A program made the position numbers and the translations under genes. Below, piece after piece: positions 45,238-54,814 of a DNA stretch of 64,000 nucleotides. The notes under the pieces are model-generated. The model had not been told where the DNA came from, made no database searches, and saw only the letters and a list, made by a program, of their open reading frames with translations. How positions within the stretch are numbered: the first letter of the stretch is position 1; each line of letters begins with the position of its first letter. Source of the stretch: Diadema setosum (taxonomy: Eukaryota > Echinodermata > Echinoidea > Diadematoida > Diadematidae); NCBI RefSeq assembly GCF_964275005.1, contig NC_092688.1:48601748-48665747 (forward strand). The letters are read 5' to 3'.

Positions 45238-46256
45238 CACTGTATCTATCTAGCTAGTTAACTAAGCTCTCGGCTTCGGGAAAAGGTTATTGGCCAGGAA
45301 AGAGCTGACCTCAGTCACACTCCTTGGCGCCGCGTTTCAGACCAGACTCCCAACTGCCCATTGAGGGGTCAACATAACAGCACGATCGTTTTTAATTTCC
45401 AAAATGCAGCATGCGCCTGTATGCGTACATCGCATCGCGGACGTGCTCACGACGACATTTCAACAGCTATGTGCGACACAAGAGCACAACAGGGGTAACG
45501 TATGGGGGGGGGGGGTGCGAGTGATTCATCATACTGTACTGTGACTCAGGGAGAGATGGTCCGTTAACTTGGTCTGTATTATAAATGACGAAACAGATTA
45601 TTTGCTTGTTGACATAATATGCCAGTTATTCTTGTTGTCATTTCGTAATCGCGAAAAGAAAACGAGATGGCACAGTAAATCTTGTTGCGTGCTGAAAATG
45701 CTATAGAGTGATCATGATTATTATTGCATCAAACCGCAAATGACGATATTTCTGCGTCGAATCATTCTCACATGTATCTAATCTTTGTGCCATATAAAAA
45801 TTATCATTAAACATTTTTATTCATATGTCACGCTGTTGTCATAACAACTCTAATGTGGATAAAACCCTTGTTGAATTTTCGACTTTGAATTGTTCTTGGT
45901 TGTTGTTTATTTTGATTGGAATATCTGCTCACGAGAGCGACATTAATATGTTCTGAATGAATATTTAAAAGAAATGAGGCGCATGAAGCCAAAACTACTG
46001 TGTAAACAATCCATAAACTTAAGATAAACACTCTTCAAGATCATCTCATTAACTAATTTCGGAAAAGGAGGAGCAACTGTTGCTAAGGAGTATAAGCGCG
46101 CTTACCGTTTGAGATGTGTACACCACCGACGTCACCGTTCCCATCTTCCCCAGGGGTTGTAGCAGACGACATCGTCAAAGATCGCTGCATTTTGTCCTCT
46201 GCACAGTCCGGCTCAGCTTCTACAAAATGCTGGTTTGATGACACTTTTGACCCCAT
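26273..46256 (-). CDS. Executioner caspase (caspase-3/6/7 group), six coding exons
   Basis: This is a cysteine protease that cleaves after aspartate and executes apoptosis in the cytosol. The six exons join with matching phases (1, 2, 1, 0, 1) and GT-AG borders to give 415 residues ending in TGA. The prodomain (1 to about 163) is acidic and Asp-rich, with no CARD or DED. It is far longer than the short prodomain usual for executioners. The large subunit starts near LYNMTHTNRG and has R192 (GVEDRGGTD), H249 (VVMSHGADG) and C291 in QACRG. The linker holds DEPD|A (309-312), a likely maturation site. The small subunit has GYYSWRS (R343 in the substrate pocket), WFIQAL and LTRVNRTVA, and ends LTKEVYFTPKK. 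All catalytic residues are intact. The N-terminus MGSKVSS fits an N-myristoylation signal. The exact ortholog (3, 6 or 7) cannot be fixed by eye. Confidence 0.93.
26509..27755 (-). other. Caspase intron 5
   Basis: The donor is GTAAGACA at 27755 and the acceptor TTTGTAG ends at 26509. It contains the TTAA-flanked foldback element (27219-27618). No other gene is seen. Confidence 0.85.
27219..27618. mobile_element. Foldback MITE with TTAA target site
   Basis: The left end TTAAAGGGATGGTATAGTTT and the right end read inward (TTAAAGGGATAGTGTAGTTT) are followed by matching arms to roughly 180 bp, nearly the whole element. TTAA flanks both ends, as in piggyBac and Kolobok families. The two arms meet around an AAAGGTGGCACCCACCTTT hairpin core near 27406-27426. 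It is non-coding. Confidence 0.8.
27756..27900 (-). CDS. Caspase exon 5 (QACRG active site, linker)
   Basis: The phase-0 start after ...CCAAAG gives (Q)ACRGSWFDSGV; the nucleophile is C291. It continues through the Asp-rich linker with DEPD and the conserved IPVEADFLLAYSSPPG. The donor is CAG|GTAAGA at 27756/27755. Confidence 0.95.
28592..28629. repeat. Perfect palindrome, 18-bp arms
   Basis: TACTAGTTTGCATACAAT, a TT loop, then the exact reverse complement. It contains TTTGCAT/ATGCAAA, close to a POU octamer. No transposon ends are visible around it. Confidence 0.9.
29838..30975. mobile_element. PIF/Harbinger-like non-autonomous element (tentative)
   Basis: The left end GGCCCCCATCCCACTAGGAC and the right end read inward (TACCCCCATCTCACTAGAAT) are followed by shared 'atggcgat' text. 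TAA flanks both ends (29835-29837, 30976-30978), a 3-bp duplication as in PIF/Harbinger. Both flanks are unusually GC- and GCGATC-rich, and the right part holds a perfect 23-bp-arm hairpin (30773-30826). The middle is AT-rich. No transposase is present. Confidence 0.55.
30773..30826. repeat. Perfect hairpin, 23-bp arms, 8-nt loop
   Basis: The arm GCGACCTCGCTACGGAAGTT plus TTG is followed by loop GACATGTT and the exact reverse complement. It lies within the subterminal part of the Harbinger-like element. Confidence 0.9.
31329..31504 (-). CDS. Caspase exon 4 (catalytic histidine)
   Basis: The acceptor CGTTCCAG precedes 31504. The exon reads (L)STEDYREDDCFAFVVMSHG, with catalytic H249, and ends GKPKLFFFQ at donor CAG|GTCAGTG. 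The phase-1 start completes a Leu codon with exon 3. Confidence 0.93.
31505..32646 (-). other. Caspase intron 3
   Basis: The donor AGAC|GTAAGA is at 32646 and the acceptor CCAG ends at 31505. No repeat or gene is recognised inside. Confidence 0.85.
32647..32921 (-). CDS. Caspase exon 3 (large-subunit N-terminal part)
   Basis: The acceptor CGCATGCAG precedes G-TCC-ATG, joining exon 2 as KI-R-SMNLEEIS. It encodes the prodomain end and LYNMTHTNRGRAVIVN, the pocket Arg in EDRGGTDPD, and AFGKLGFQTEIHSDLT. The donor is GTAAGA after LLHR. Confidence 0.93.
33836..36530. repeat. 42-bp minisatellite, array A (~64 units)
   Basis: Tandem units of 42 bp read GTGATGTCACTGTACAAAAA then TCAGCCTTTCCTATAGTAAA and CT. 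Recurrent variants are CTATAG/CTGTAG, GTGATG/GCGATG, TACAAA/TATAAA/TACGAA and CACTG/CACAG. A few units are shortened, for example near 35010. Because 42 is a multiple of three and the unit lacks stops in two frames, long artificial open frames run on both strands. Confidence 0.97.
34588..35120. repeat. Array block duplicated at 39073-39565
   Basis: The same series of rare unit variants occurs in both places in the same order: TTCTTATAG with AACAGTG, the short CTGTTAAAAATC unit, two CGAAAATC units, the CTGTAGTAATACTG short unit and GTTCAAAAATCAGCGTTTCC. The left block is about one unit longer. Confidence 0.8.
36850..36945. repeat. Short dispersed CAGTTGGTCTAAT repeats
   Basis: Four to five degenerate copies of CAGTTGGTCTAAT lie inside the Mutator-like element between its left inverted repeat and the nested insertion. 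Confidence 0.6.
36964..37907. mobile_element. Nested TA-flanked element
   Basis: The ends ACCCTATAAAGCCCAAG (17 bp, perfect inverted repeat) are flanked by TA on each side. It lies at the inner edge of the right inverted repeat of the Mutator-like element, so it is younger than that element. The interior shows a degenerate unit of about 190 bp, with 'tagcgccc.c.tgt.gt.acc' at 37590 and 37777. It is non-coding. Confidence 0.65.
38118..39855. repeat. 42-bp minisatellite, array B (~41 units)
   Basis: Same unit and phase as array A; the two were one array before the Mutator-like insertion. Its right end merges with the exon 2 splice donor: the last partial unit (acaaaaatcagcct) overlaps the first intron bases. 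Confidence 0.97.
39862..40126 (-). CDS. Caspase exon 2 (acidic prodomain)
   Basis: It reads (G)ISREDSPSIESIDVVPVIEE, then DFDSDRVTIDSDIMTMDNIHD and VVDVGIGKRHRPSRETILAEEQ to SEKI(R). The acceptor is inferred at ...CTTTGAAG|GA because it keeps phase with exon 1 and has a pyrimidine-rich lead. The donor AATCAG|GTGAGG is clear. It is Asp/Glu-rich with several candidate caspase cleavage sites (DFDSD, TIDSD) and matches no known domain. Confidence 0.75.
40127..46105 (-). other. Caspase intron 1
   Basis: The donor AAACG|GTAAGC is at 46105. Contents are A and C runs near 41410 and 41977 and a (GTAT)n(CTAT)n microsatellite (45121-45238). No other gene or transposon ends are recognised in nearly 6 kb. 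Confidence 0.7.
45121..45238. repeat. (GTAT)n(CTAT)n microsatellite
   Basis: Tetranucleotide tract, GTAT units followed by about 19 CTAT units. Confidence 0.95.
46106..46256 (-). CDS. Caspase exon 1 (start)
   Basis: The ATG at 46256 gives MGSKVSSNQHFVEAEPDCAE and continues to GGVHISN, phase 1 at donor G|GTAAGC. The frame stays open upstream to a stop at 46332-46334 but has no other ATG, so this is the preferred start. A CAG directly before the ATG could instead be an acceptor from an upstream exon. Gly2 and Ser6 fit an N-myristoylation signal. Confidence 0.65.
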
Positions 46257-46259
46257 GCC

Positions 46260-47770
46260 TGCTTTTTTATAAGATTTACGTCCACGCCTTTCCCAATGCC
46301 GGTTCAACAGCTTCTTTACATACCAGATAGATTATCGTCATCAGCAAACAATGGACCACAGAGCAAACAGAAAACAGCTCAAGTTAAACACTGTGTTTCT
46401 CCAACGAGGGGGGCCGGGGGAAACCCTGTCCAACTGTTTTTCGAAGTAAGGGGACAAAACAATCAACCGTAATAACTCCAGGCAACCATTCCGATCGCGT
46501 GACGATCTCTCATTTCAAGTCGAGATGGCACTTTCGTTTTTAACTCTTATCGTCTGCAGTTGAGGCAGTCTCTTTCGATTCAATAACGCCGAGAAACGCT
46601 CTTGTGGGTTGAGATTGCGCGCTGGAAAAAAGAAAAACACACGACACAGGACACACATCTCAAAAATTCATGCTGCGTTGGCGTACGTGCCTGCGCGTCC
46701 GCAACCACTTCACGCAGAGAGAAACTGGAGGGGTGACATGCATATAAAATCCTGCTGTACCATAACGTCGTGGCCCGAACGCGATCATACCCTCATCTTG
46801 ACCTTGTAAACCTGCTTGTCATCATCGATGGATAAGAGAAGCTGGAGAAAAAAAAAAAAGTGCATATGGTGAAATTGACACTTGCCTGAGAAATCGAGCT
46901 CATGCAGTCATGCACACACAGAACAGAACATAAATTAGGCAAAACAAAACAATGTCCAAAGAATGTTTACATATGCTGTCTTTCCAGGATAATGCAAAGA
47001 TATTTATTCAAACATATGTGGGGTTTCTATTGAAATGAGTTATGATTAATGTGGTTTTTTTTTGTGGGGGGGGGGGGGACGAATTTATTGCCTCTCAATC
47101 GTTATTTTTTTTTCCCTCCGCGCTCTCTCTTCTGTCCCCCTCTCCTCCATGGGGATCCGAGTTATAGTCAACAGGAAGGGGAAAGTTAAAAATTGTTTGC
47201 CATGAGGTACACTTGTAGGCTTACATTGTGCAACTGCAATTCTTATTACTAATTCATCACGTGAGTTAAAGTAAAATCAAACTAGCAATCAAACAAGTAA
47301 TCCGGAATAATGAACTGTACAACCAAAAGCAAACTCTGGTTTGTTTAGGTTTTTCCCTACTCTTAGGTAAAGGTTAATGCTTAAGTACAAGGAACATCTG
47401 ACGTCATCCCCGTCTCTCAGTGTTGTCTATGTGGCAGAAAGCACGCACCCCCAATTGAAGAACAAATCACCAAACAAATAGGATGATCTGATTGCTCGTT
47501 GCTTTCTGAACTGACTGTTCCAAATATCATACAAATTTTGATTGCTCGTATGCGATAAGATAGGTACAAATACACTACACATGCACAAGCCACAATGCAT
47601 GCATTATTATCTTCTATTGATTGACCTATTTCATATGCGCATATAGGCCTATTATGCATGTTTAAGTGTGTGGATCTGTGCTTTATAGGTAGCAATGCCG
47701 TTATGATGAAAATAAATGCGATGACAGTTGTTTTACATTTAGTGGCATTCTCTGACTCTGTGTTAGCTCT
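46260..47770. other. Upstream of caspase; promoter expected here, no motif identified
   Basis: The DNA 5' of the caspase start contains a moderately GC-rich stretch (46480-46770), which is the likeliest promoter area. No TATA box in the right orientation is convincing. A G run lies near 47068. No other gene is seen. Confidence 0.3.
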
Positions 47771-47778
47771 TGATAGTA

Positions 47779-47950
47779 AGCAAATAATCAACGTTGGTGA
47801 AGGTGATGGGACAAACTATCACTTCCGAGGCGATCTGGATGTAGCTATCTTTCCGAAGCGCAGCTGAGGAAAGATAGCGTACACATTCAGATCGCCGAGG
47901 AAGTGATAGTTTGTCTCATCGCCTGAAACTAAAAGTTGATTATTTGCTTT
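47779..47950. repeat. Imperfect foldback, ~80-bp arms
   Basis: The left arm (AGCAAATAATCAACGTTGGT ... GCGATCTGGATGTAGCTATC TTTCC) faces its diverged reverse complement across the loop GAAGCGCAGCTGA (47855-47867). Arms differ by scattered substitutions and small indels, so it is older than the 58.4-kb foldback. Confidence 0.75.
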
Positions 47951-48117
47951 ATATTCCACATCTAGTGTCATATATTCCCATTTTATTCCACATCTGAAAC
48001 AGCTTTAGCTGTCTTAGGGTATCCTCAGGGCTTAGGCTACGTAGTCTACTTTATGACGTATGCGCGTAGATGACAAAACAACAAATTTGCTCCGCGCCCC
48101 GCGCGTGGCACCGCAAT

Positions 48118-48143
48118 AAAAGTGCGTTGCACTGTGGTCTATC
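48118..48143. repeat. Left copy of 26-bp inverted repeat flanking LINE 5
   Basis: AAAGTGCGTTGCACTGTGGT plus CTATCA. The exact reverse complement is at 50171-50196, about 2.05 kb away, just beyond the other end of the LINE fragment. Confidence 0.85.
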
Positions 48144-48431
48144 ACTTGACCCAGGTTTGAAAGTTTGAAAGTTTGAAAGTTTGAAAGTTTATTTACTCAC
48201 AACCCAAACTCTGGGTATCGGAGTGCGAATGAAAAACATACAGCACATTATAATATCAATAAATAATAATTGCAAATAACTCTGAAAAGTGTACAAAAAA
48301 ACTATAACAAAAAAATAAGAACGAAATGCGATTGATGAAAAGAAAAAAAATGTACAGAAATATACAATATATGCACGATATTTGGTGAAACCCCCCCCCC
48401 AAAAAAAAAAACAAAGAAAGGGAAATATGAC

Positions 48432-48472
<41 letters not shown>
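48432..48472. repeat. (GA)n microsatellite
   Basis: GA tract with one interruption in the 3' region of LINE 5. Confidence 0.9.
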
Positions 48473-48958
48473 AGGGATATGGAGGTGAAGAGGGAGAGTG
48501 AGAAGGACACGAGACTGGTGAATTAACAAAAGATATACGAGTGACTTTTGGTTCGGGAAAAAAAAAGAAAAATAGAAACAAAAAAGAAAAACGCAAAGAC
48601 ATACGGAAATGAATTCATACGCTAAGTGAACAAGAATGAAGGAAATATGGAGACGGGAACGAGAAGAAGAAGAAGTAGAGAGATGGAAGAAAAAAGGAGG
48701 AGAGAGTGAAAAGACAAATAAGTTATATATCAATTGTAAAAAAGGCACAGCCTGTAAAAAAGACATGTAGTATTTGCAAAAAGGATAAAAAATACTAATA
48801 ATCTAAACATGTGTCATTATATAATTACAAAACTTGGTTAAATTGGAAAGGACTGTTTTCTTTTGACAATTAAATAATTGATCCATCTTCATAATGTTTG
48901 GGTATTTCCAGTAATATTTTTTTAAGTATTTCTTTCGTTGTTCATTAAAGAGTCTACA

Positions 48959-50155
48959 CTAAAAAAGGTAGTGAAATTCATCACCAATTTTCTCTTCATT
49001 ACAATGGGTACAAAATCTTTCGTTTCTTGGAATCTGATTGTATCTTCCAGAAACAACTGGCAGTTTATGATTAGCGCAACGGAATTTACATAAAATTTTT
49101 GCCTGTGAATCATTAAGGTGTCGAAAATACTTTTCAAAATGAAGATCCTGCTTAAAAATTCGATAATTTAAACATAGAGAATTTTTGTCTACATTACTAT
49201 GCCACTCTTGTTTATAAATATCATTCAATCTGGTACTAACTAAACTTTTGAAGCCAGCTAAAGTGAGATGTGCTGCTTGGCTGTTCCAAATTGCAGTTAG
49301 ACCTAAGTTGTTAAATATTTCTTTTATCCTAATTACCCATGTCATCGAATTTTCTTGCCTCGCCGATAAAACATATTGAAAATTATACAAAACATGCGCT
49401 ATCTTTGACATATTACTGTTAACCAGTTTAAACCAAAACATTAACATCCGAAGGGTCACTGTTTTTTGTAATCTATCTTTACCTATTTCTCCGTAAACCA
49501 TACAATTCGGAGTTCGCTTATAATGATAATCCAAGAAGTTCCTTACAATATCTACAAAAGAAAGTTTCAATTTGGGCGAGGTCTTCAAAACCCCAAATTT
49601 CACTGCCGTAAAGCAAAATAGGCATGATCAAATGTTCAAATAGCTCTAGTTTTACGTCGATTGGAAGGAGGAGAGGTAAAATTTTACTTTTCATGGAATA
49701 CAACGCTCTTTTGGCTTGGGTTACTTGTTTGTTTATAGCTTTCTTAAAATTGTTATTATAATTGAACGTCGTTCCTAAGTAAACATAATCATCGCAGACA
49801 CAAATTTTGTCATCTCCGAAAAGAAAGGTAGGAGCTGTTCTAAGTTTTCCACGGGAAAAAATAACTATCTTAGTCTTAGCAGTATGAACGGTCAGATGCC
49901 ACAGTTGGCAATAATCAAATAAAGCATCAAGAGCCAACTGGAGTTCCTTAGCATTTTCAGACAACACAATCTTATCATCTGCATATAGTAATGTGAATAA
50001 ATCAACAAACATATTCACTTCTTCGGTAGAACACGTTTCATTGATACCTGACGAAAGAGAATCCAGGCCAGGGTATCTCTGAGACAGAAATGACGAAAAA
50101 TCGTTTAAATACAACGAAAATATTATTGGTGATAAATTCTCGCCTTGTTTTACAC
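48959..50155 (-). pseudogene. LINE 5 reverse transcriptase, C-terminal part
   Basis: RT fingers and part of the palm are missing (5' truncation). Remaining blocks are GENLSPIIFSLYLND, LFTLLYADDKIVLSENAKEL (catalytic Asp pair kept), YCQLWHLTVHTAKTKIVIFS, YLGTTFNYNNNFKKAI and LFEHLIMPILLYGSEIWGF. After a frame change near 49550-49600 the frame continues to RFCTHCNEEKIGDEFHYLF, a C-x2-C...H zinc-finger-like end. It is non-functional because of the truncation. Confidence 0.8.
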
Positions 50156-50170
50156 CTATGTTAGGTGAAA

Positions 50171-50196
50171 TGATAGACCACAGTGCAACGCACTTT
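50171..50196. repeat. Right copy of 26-bp inverted repeat flanking LINE 5
   Basis: Exact reverse complement of 48118-48143. It lies immediately past the truncated 5' end of LINE 5. Confidence 0.85.
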
Positions 50197-50199
50197 CAT

Positions 50200-51740
50200 T
50201 TCGCGCGTACTCAAAATTGTAAGTTATATCACGCGTTAGGACTGTGTGGACTAAGAGATCAGCGAAACAAAATGACTATCATCATAGAGTGTAACGAACT
50301 TTTCTTCTCAGGTGATGTGATGGGCAAAACTACGCTTTATCATGTGATCAGCTCTTGACCAATCCTATAGCAAGATTCTTAGTATGTGGAATATAACTGT
50401 AAATGTATAAAAATGAAAATAAATAGCAAAGAATTCTACATGCAGGCCTACTGATTCTGTTTTGATTCCTCCCAAAGCCCTGTTCTTCCAGCTTTCTTTG
50501 TGACGAAAAGAAAGTAGATCTAAAATAATGATTCATCTTCTAAGACATATATTTCCCGAGAACAAGATAATAGAGCAACAAGGGAACTAAGTTTAATGAT
50601 GACGCTTGTACTCTACATAATTCCACCGGAAGGTCATGTGACGTTCCGAATCTTATACGCTTTGTACGTTCCCCACTATTGTATCCGGGTTTTTATTTTT
50701 TTTTTTCATGTCTTCTTGCGTACTAAGTCCCGTTTTAACCAACAGAGCCTTTCAAACGAGTCTTACCGCTAAAACGTCCGGGTAGCGTTGTTTGTTGTTT
50801 GTTTTGTTTGTTTGTTTGTTTTTTAACCCTGCTTGTTAAAACTGTCCCAGCAAAATGGGCGGGGGAGGGGGGGGGGGGGGAAGGAATGTCGGTTATAAGT
50901 TGGTGTGGTGATGGTACCCATTTCGACTTGATTTCACTGTTATTCAATTATAGGCCCTGTCACACCTTTCCGGGTAATCTACGCGGGCTTGTTGCGAATA
51001 GGGATTTTCCAGAATTTTCTGCGGGTGGACAAGGATGTTGGCGAGTTCCGTACTTGCGTCTTACTGCTAGACGCGGGCTATTTATCTTCTATACTTACGT
51101 GTCTTCTGTGTGAAATGCGTGAGAGCTTTGAAACCGATCCATATTCACCTACGATCGACATACGACCTGCGTTACAGCTGCGAAGTACCTGTGTGGGAGT
51201 TGCCAAATATACATATCAAATTGGTTCATAATTGCAGTAGGATAGCAATGATGATTAATTTGTGAACCATAACAGGAATTATAGTTGCTGAGTTATCCAT
51301 CACAAATGACATTTTCCTGAATAAGCAAGCGAAGGAAGTTGTGAGCTTGTAATTTCATTGCCTCATCGCAATTTCATTATGCGGTTTCAACTAATCATCT
51401 TTTTATGGATGTGTTGTCTGTCAAAATTTTGTTACTTTTCTTTCTCTGTCTATTTTCCTTTATTTCTATATTTTCTTTCCTTCAATGTGAATAGAGACAT
51501 AATTTTGTTGCATAACAATGCGCTATAAAGTATGCTTAGTTGTTACTATAATCTATACTGAGTATAAGATTCCTCATATTTCTATTTTTTCTTTTCCGAT
51601 TTTAATTGAAGGTTCTTACACGTTTCAAATTGTTTGTATTAATCATGAAGTTCTGTTGTTGTTGCCATTGCTGTTGTTGTAAAGTCTACTTGAATATGAC
51701 AGGACAGTTCAATTATAAAGGCAAAGGGCTTCGGGAGAAA
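50200..51740. other. Intergenic, no firm gene
   Basis: A G run sits near 50870, and a possible MITE end GGCCCTGTCACACCTTTCCG near 50955 has no matching partner that I could find. Otherwise unremarkable. Confidence 0.4.
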
Positions 51741-51750
51741 ATCGTTGAAA

Positions 51751-52008
51751 ATGGGATCACTGAAACGGATACCTGATAGGCGACAGCTATTGTATAAATC
51801 AGCATCGTTATCAATATCATCCACTTCTTATCCCAGTGAATATAACGGTCCCCCACATTGGCCTGACTCTATGTCGTCACACCACGGGGGCGACAATTTA
51901 TCATTTTATGATTCCAAACCACTCGAATTGATTTCTGTCTGCAGGGGGTACCACGGGGGACTTTTTCCTGTTCTTTCTCAGTGCTCTGTCGCCGTAAAAC
52001 AATTTTGA
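51751..52008 (+). other. Weak exon candidate, unknown product
   Basis: An open frame from the ATG at 51751 reads MGSLKRIPDRRQLLYKSASL, then a Ser/Pro/His-rich stretch (YPSEYNGPPHWPDSMSSHH) to a stop at 52008. The composition is protein-like, but I recognise no domain and no splice partner, so it may be chance. Confidence 0.2.
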
Positions 52009-52009
52009 A

Positions 52010-54129
52010 ATCAAATCACATTACAGATGCGTGAGATATGCGACAATATAGAATTGCTCGGCGGCTCATATACAACAGATTCAACAGCATAATGTTGTGT
52101 TATGATGAGAGGAATAATACTAGAATATCTTTAGTCGTGAGATTTGCTGCAGATCAATAATGATAATCTGTAAAAGAACAAAAATGAAGGGGAAAACTTT
52201 ACACACGTATTATGTAAACATAAAAACATTCCCAATGCTTTATTGTGCAATGACCACACGTTCTCCGTAAAATACACAGTAGATAATGTCATCACATATG
52301 TTGTATAGTATCGTATACAGACTCTGATTACCAACAGCAATGAAAAATTTATATAATATATATATGTATATTTATATATATTTTTTTTGAATTTTTAATT
52401 CACTGAAAAAGTCTAGACGATTTTACAATTCCATGTATCAGTAGTACATAAATCGACAGTCTTATGCATAGACTTGTGGACTTTATTGCGGTCTTTTAGC
52501 AGAGAAACCAATACTCCACACAAATTCCACTGAAAAAGGATGATGACATACGAGGATTCATATTTCAGAAATGCAACAATGTAATTCCATTACAAGGCTG
52601 CTTTTGCAACATGTCCACCTATTTGTTATTGATCTATGTTTTCTTCTTTTGGTCTGCTTTCTTGAGCCCCACTCATGCATTCTTATATTATGAGGCTGCC
52701 ATGTCATCATCCTTGTTCATTTTGATTTGTTATAAATTGTGAAATCATTCTTATTCCTCGTCTCAATTATGTATACTATACATTCTGAAACTCTATCCAG
52801 TATAACCAATTCATATTGTTCAAATGTAAAAGTCTGAAAAATCACCCGGTACCCAATCTATTTTTGTAAATAGATTCAAAATGAATAGACAGTCTACAGC
52901 TAGTCCACTGTTGGGGCTGTTGCTGCTGTAATGGCAGCAGTTGTTACCACTGTTGCAATACAATCATGTAGATGTACTTGCAGTTCTTTTGACTCGATCT
53001 GAACAAATTAATTTCTGCTGACATGTCACCATGTTGTCGGGCATAGATTTGGTCTCAACACTTTCTGATGTGGTGAGATTCTAACACAAGCTTGTTTCTT
53101 TCGTCTTCTCGATTGTCATCAAAGCCGAAATGGCAGAACGAAATCTGACTCGAATTGAAAAAAAATAATGCCGAGTAAATAGGTTCTAGCAACATGATAA
53201 GATTGCTGAAAGACAAGCACGAACCCCTTTTTTATCTATGCCCTTTGGCTCATCTAACAACAGTATCGTGAGACAAGAAAAACAAACAAACAAACAAGCA
53301 AACAAACAATTTAACAAACAAAACAAACAAACAAACAAACGATAATTTATCCTTTACCTTCAGGTTATCATAGAAACACAATGAACGCCTTCTGTTTGAT
53401 AATTTCATTCAAACGTCTAACCATTTGACATCAGACACATTCGTTTGATATAAGTGATTAATATTTTGATGATTTGAATACCAAGGGCATAATAAGATAA
53501 ATGCTTTAATACCTACCCACATCACTATGTACAAATACTTGCAAATATGTGAGTACGTTTTACGAAGCAGGCACACGCACAGAGACACGACACACACGCA
53601 CATGATAAAAACATTAATCATAGGATATTTGCAGGAGAGGTTGCTTGACTATTTGTAATGTTCATGACAGTAAAACAACATCAGTGGATGATTCCGGCAA
53701 TGTTGGGTGGGAACAGAGGGTCTGATTTAGCAGACTAAGCAGTATCGTCGGGAAACGGAAAAATTCGTTAAAAACAACAACAGAGTGGACTAGATAGAAA
53801 TGAAGCATTAAGTTGTGAGTCATACTTGATAGCATCGACCCTGCGCAAAAAAAAAAAAAAAAAAAAATGATACATCAAGTTACATGAGCTGGATTGAGAT
53901 ATGCAGTTCAAGCGAAAGGAATGTATCTGGAGTACTCGCCGCTACGATGAATTTATAATGTTTTGCATTTTCAGTTTCCAATCTACCATTAGCAAAGAAA
54001 TGAAACTCCACTCAAGGTTTTAGTCAAGAGTGATATAACAAACAAACAAACAAACAAACAAACAAACAAACAAGAGAACAGACAGAGAGACATACAAGCT
54101 GACTGATTATATGATTTATGTCCAATCTG

Positions 54130-54216
<87 letters not shown>

Positions 54217-54613
54217 TTTATTTTCCTTTTCACAAACCCGTGATTTCTGTTACGGTCAGACATGCAAATTAGTTGAGGTGCTGACGATGCAAACGCATCA
54301 CAGTTATTCCTCCACTTGCATAATGCCAAATAAAGTGCACAAAGTTGGCTCATTATTTTGATCAACGGTTCAGCAAATTCAACTTCTCCCTTTCTATGAA
54401 GCCTTATTGCCACGCCCCTCCAACGAATCCATGTTGGGGATAAGATTAGTATATGTATGTAAAAAATCATCTTCTTAAATTCTCGCATAAAAAAAAAAGA
54501 ATATGTGAAAAGGAGCACGCGCACAATAAGGGCGCTTTTGAGACTGTGGTGACATCTTCACTCAAAACTCAATTTGAATATGTAGGCTATAAAATACGAA
54601 TGCTATATAATAC

Positions 54614-54654
<41 letters not shown>

Positions 54655-54800
54655 TTCTGCGGGAAAGTACTTAAAGTCACATGTGAATTAATATGTAATT
54701 GCTGATTTTCTAGTTAAATAAATCTATTAAGTCACCTCCGTGAAGTTCTTTAGTCAGTGTTAGTATTTACTCCGTCCGCGCCTAACCGGCACAAAAATAT
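52010..54800. other. Intergenic, microsatellites only
   Basis: It contains (TA)n near 52365, (AAAC)n at 53281-53340 and 54038-54073, an A run near 53848, a long (TA)n at 54130-54214 and another at 54612-54652. No gene is recognised. Confidence 0.5.
54130..54214. repeat. (TA)n microsatellite
   Basis: About 42 TA units with one central G interruption. Confidence 0.95.
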
Positions 54801-54814
54801 AATGATTTCAAACA

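Larger units (their letters stand above)
48157..50165 (-). mobile_element. LINE 5: 5'-truncated non-LTR retrotransposon
   Basis: On the minus strand it starts inside the RT (GVKQGENLSPIIFSLYLNDF near 50150) and continues to the C-terminal domain (to about 48959). A long A/G-rich 3' UTR with a (GA)n tract follows, then AAATAAA and (CTTTCAAA)n at 48157-48192. The RT style (GV.QGENLSP, LLYADDKIVLSE) differs from LINEs 1-4, so it is a different family. Confidence 0.8.

Noticed and set aside
39862-46256. CARD or DED in the caspase prodomain
   Set aside because: Exons 1 and 2 encode acidic low-complexity sequence without the six-helix hydrophobic pattern of death-fold domains.
48189-48766. Ser/Phe/Leu-rich open frames of 84-154 residues
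   Set aside because: They are shadows of the (GA)n and A/G-rich 3' region of LINE 5.
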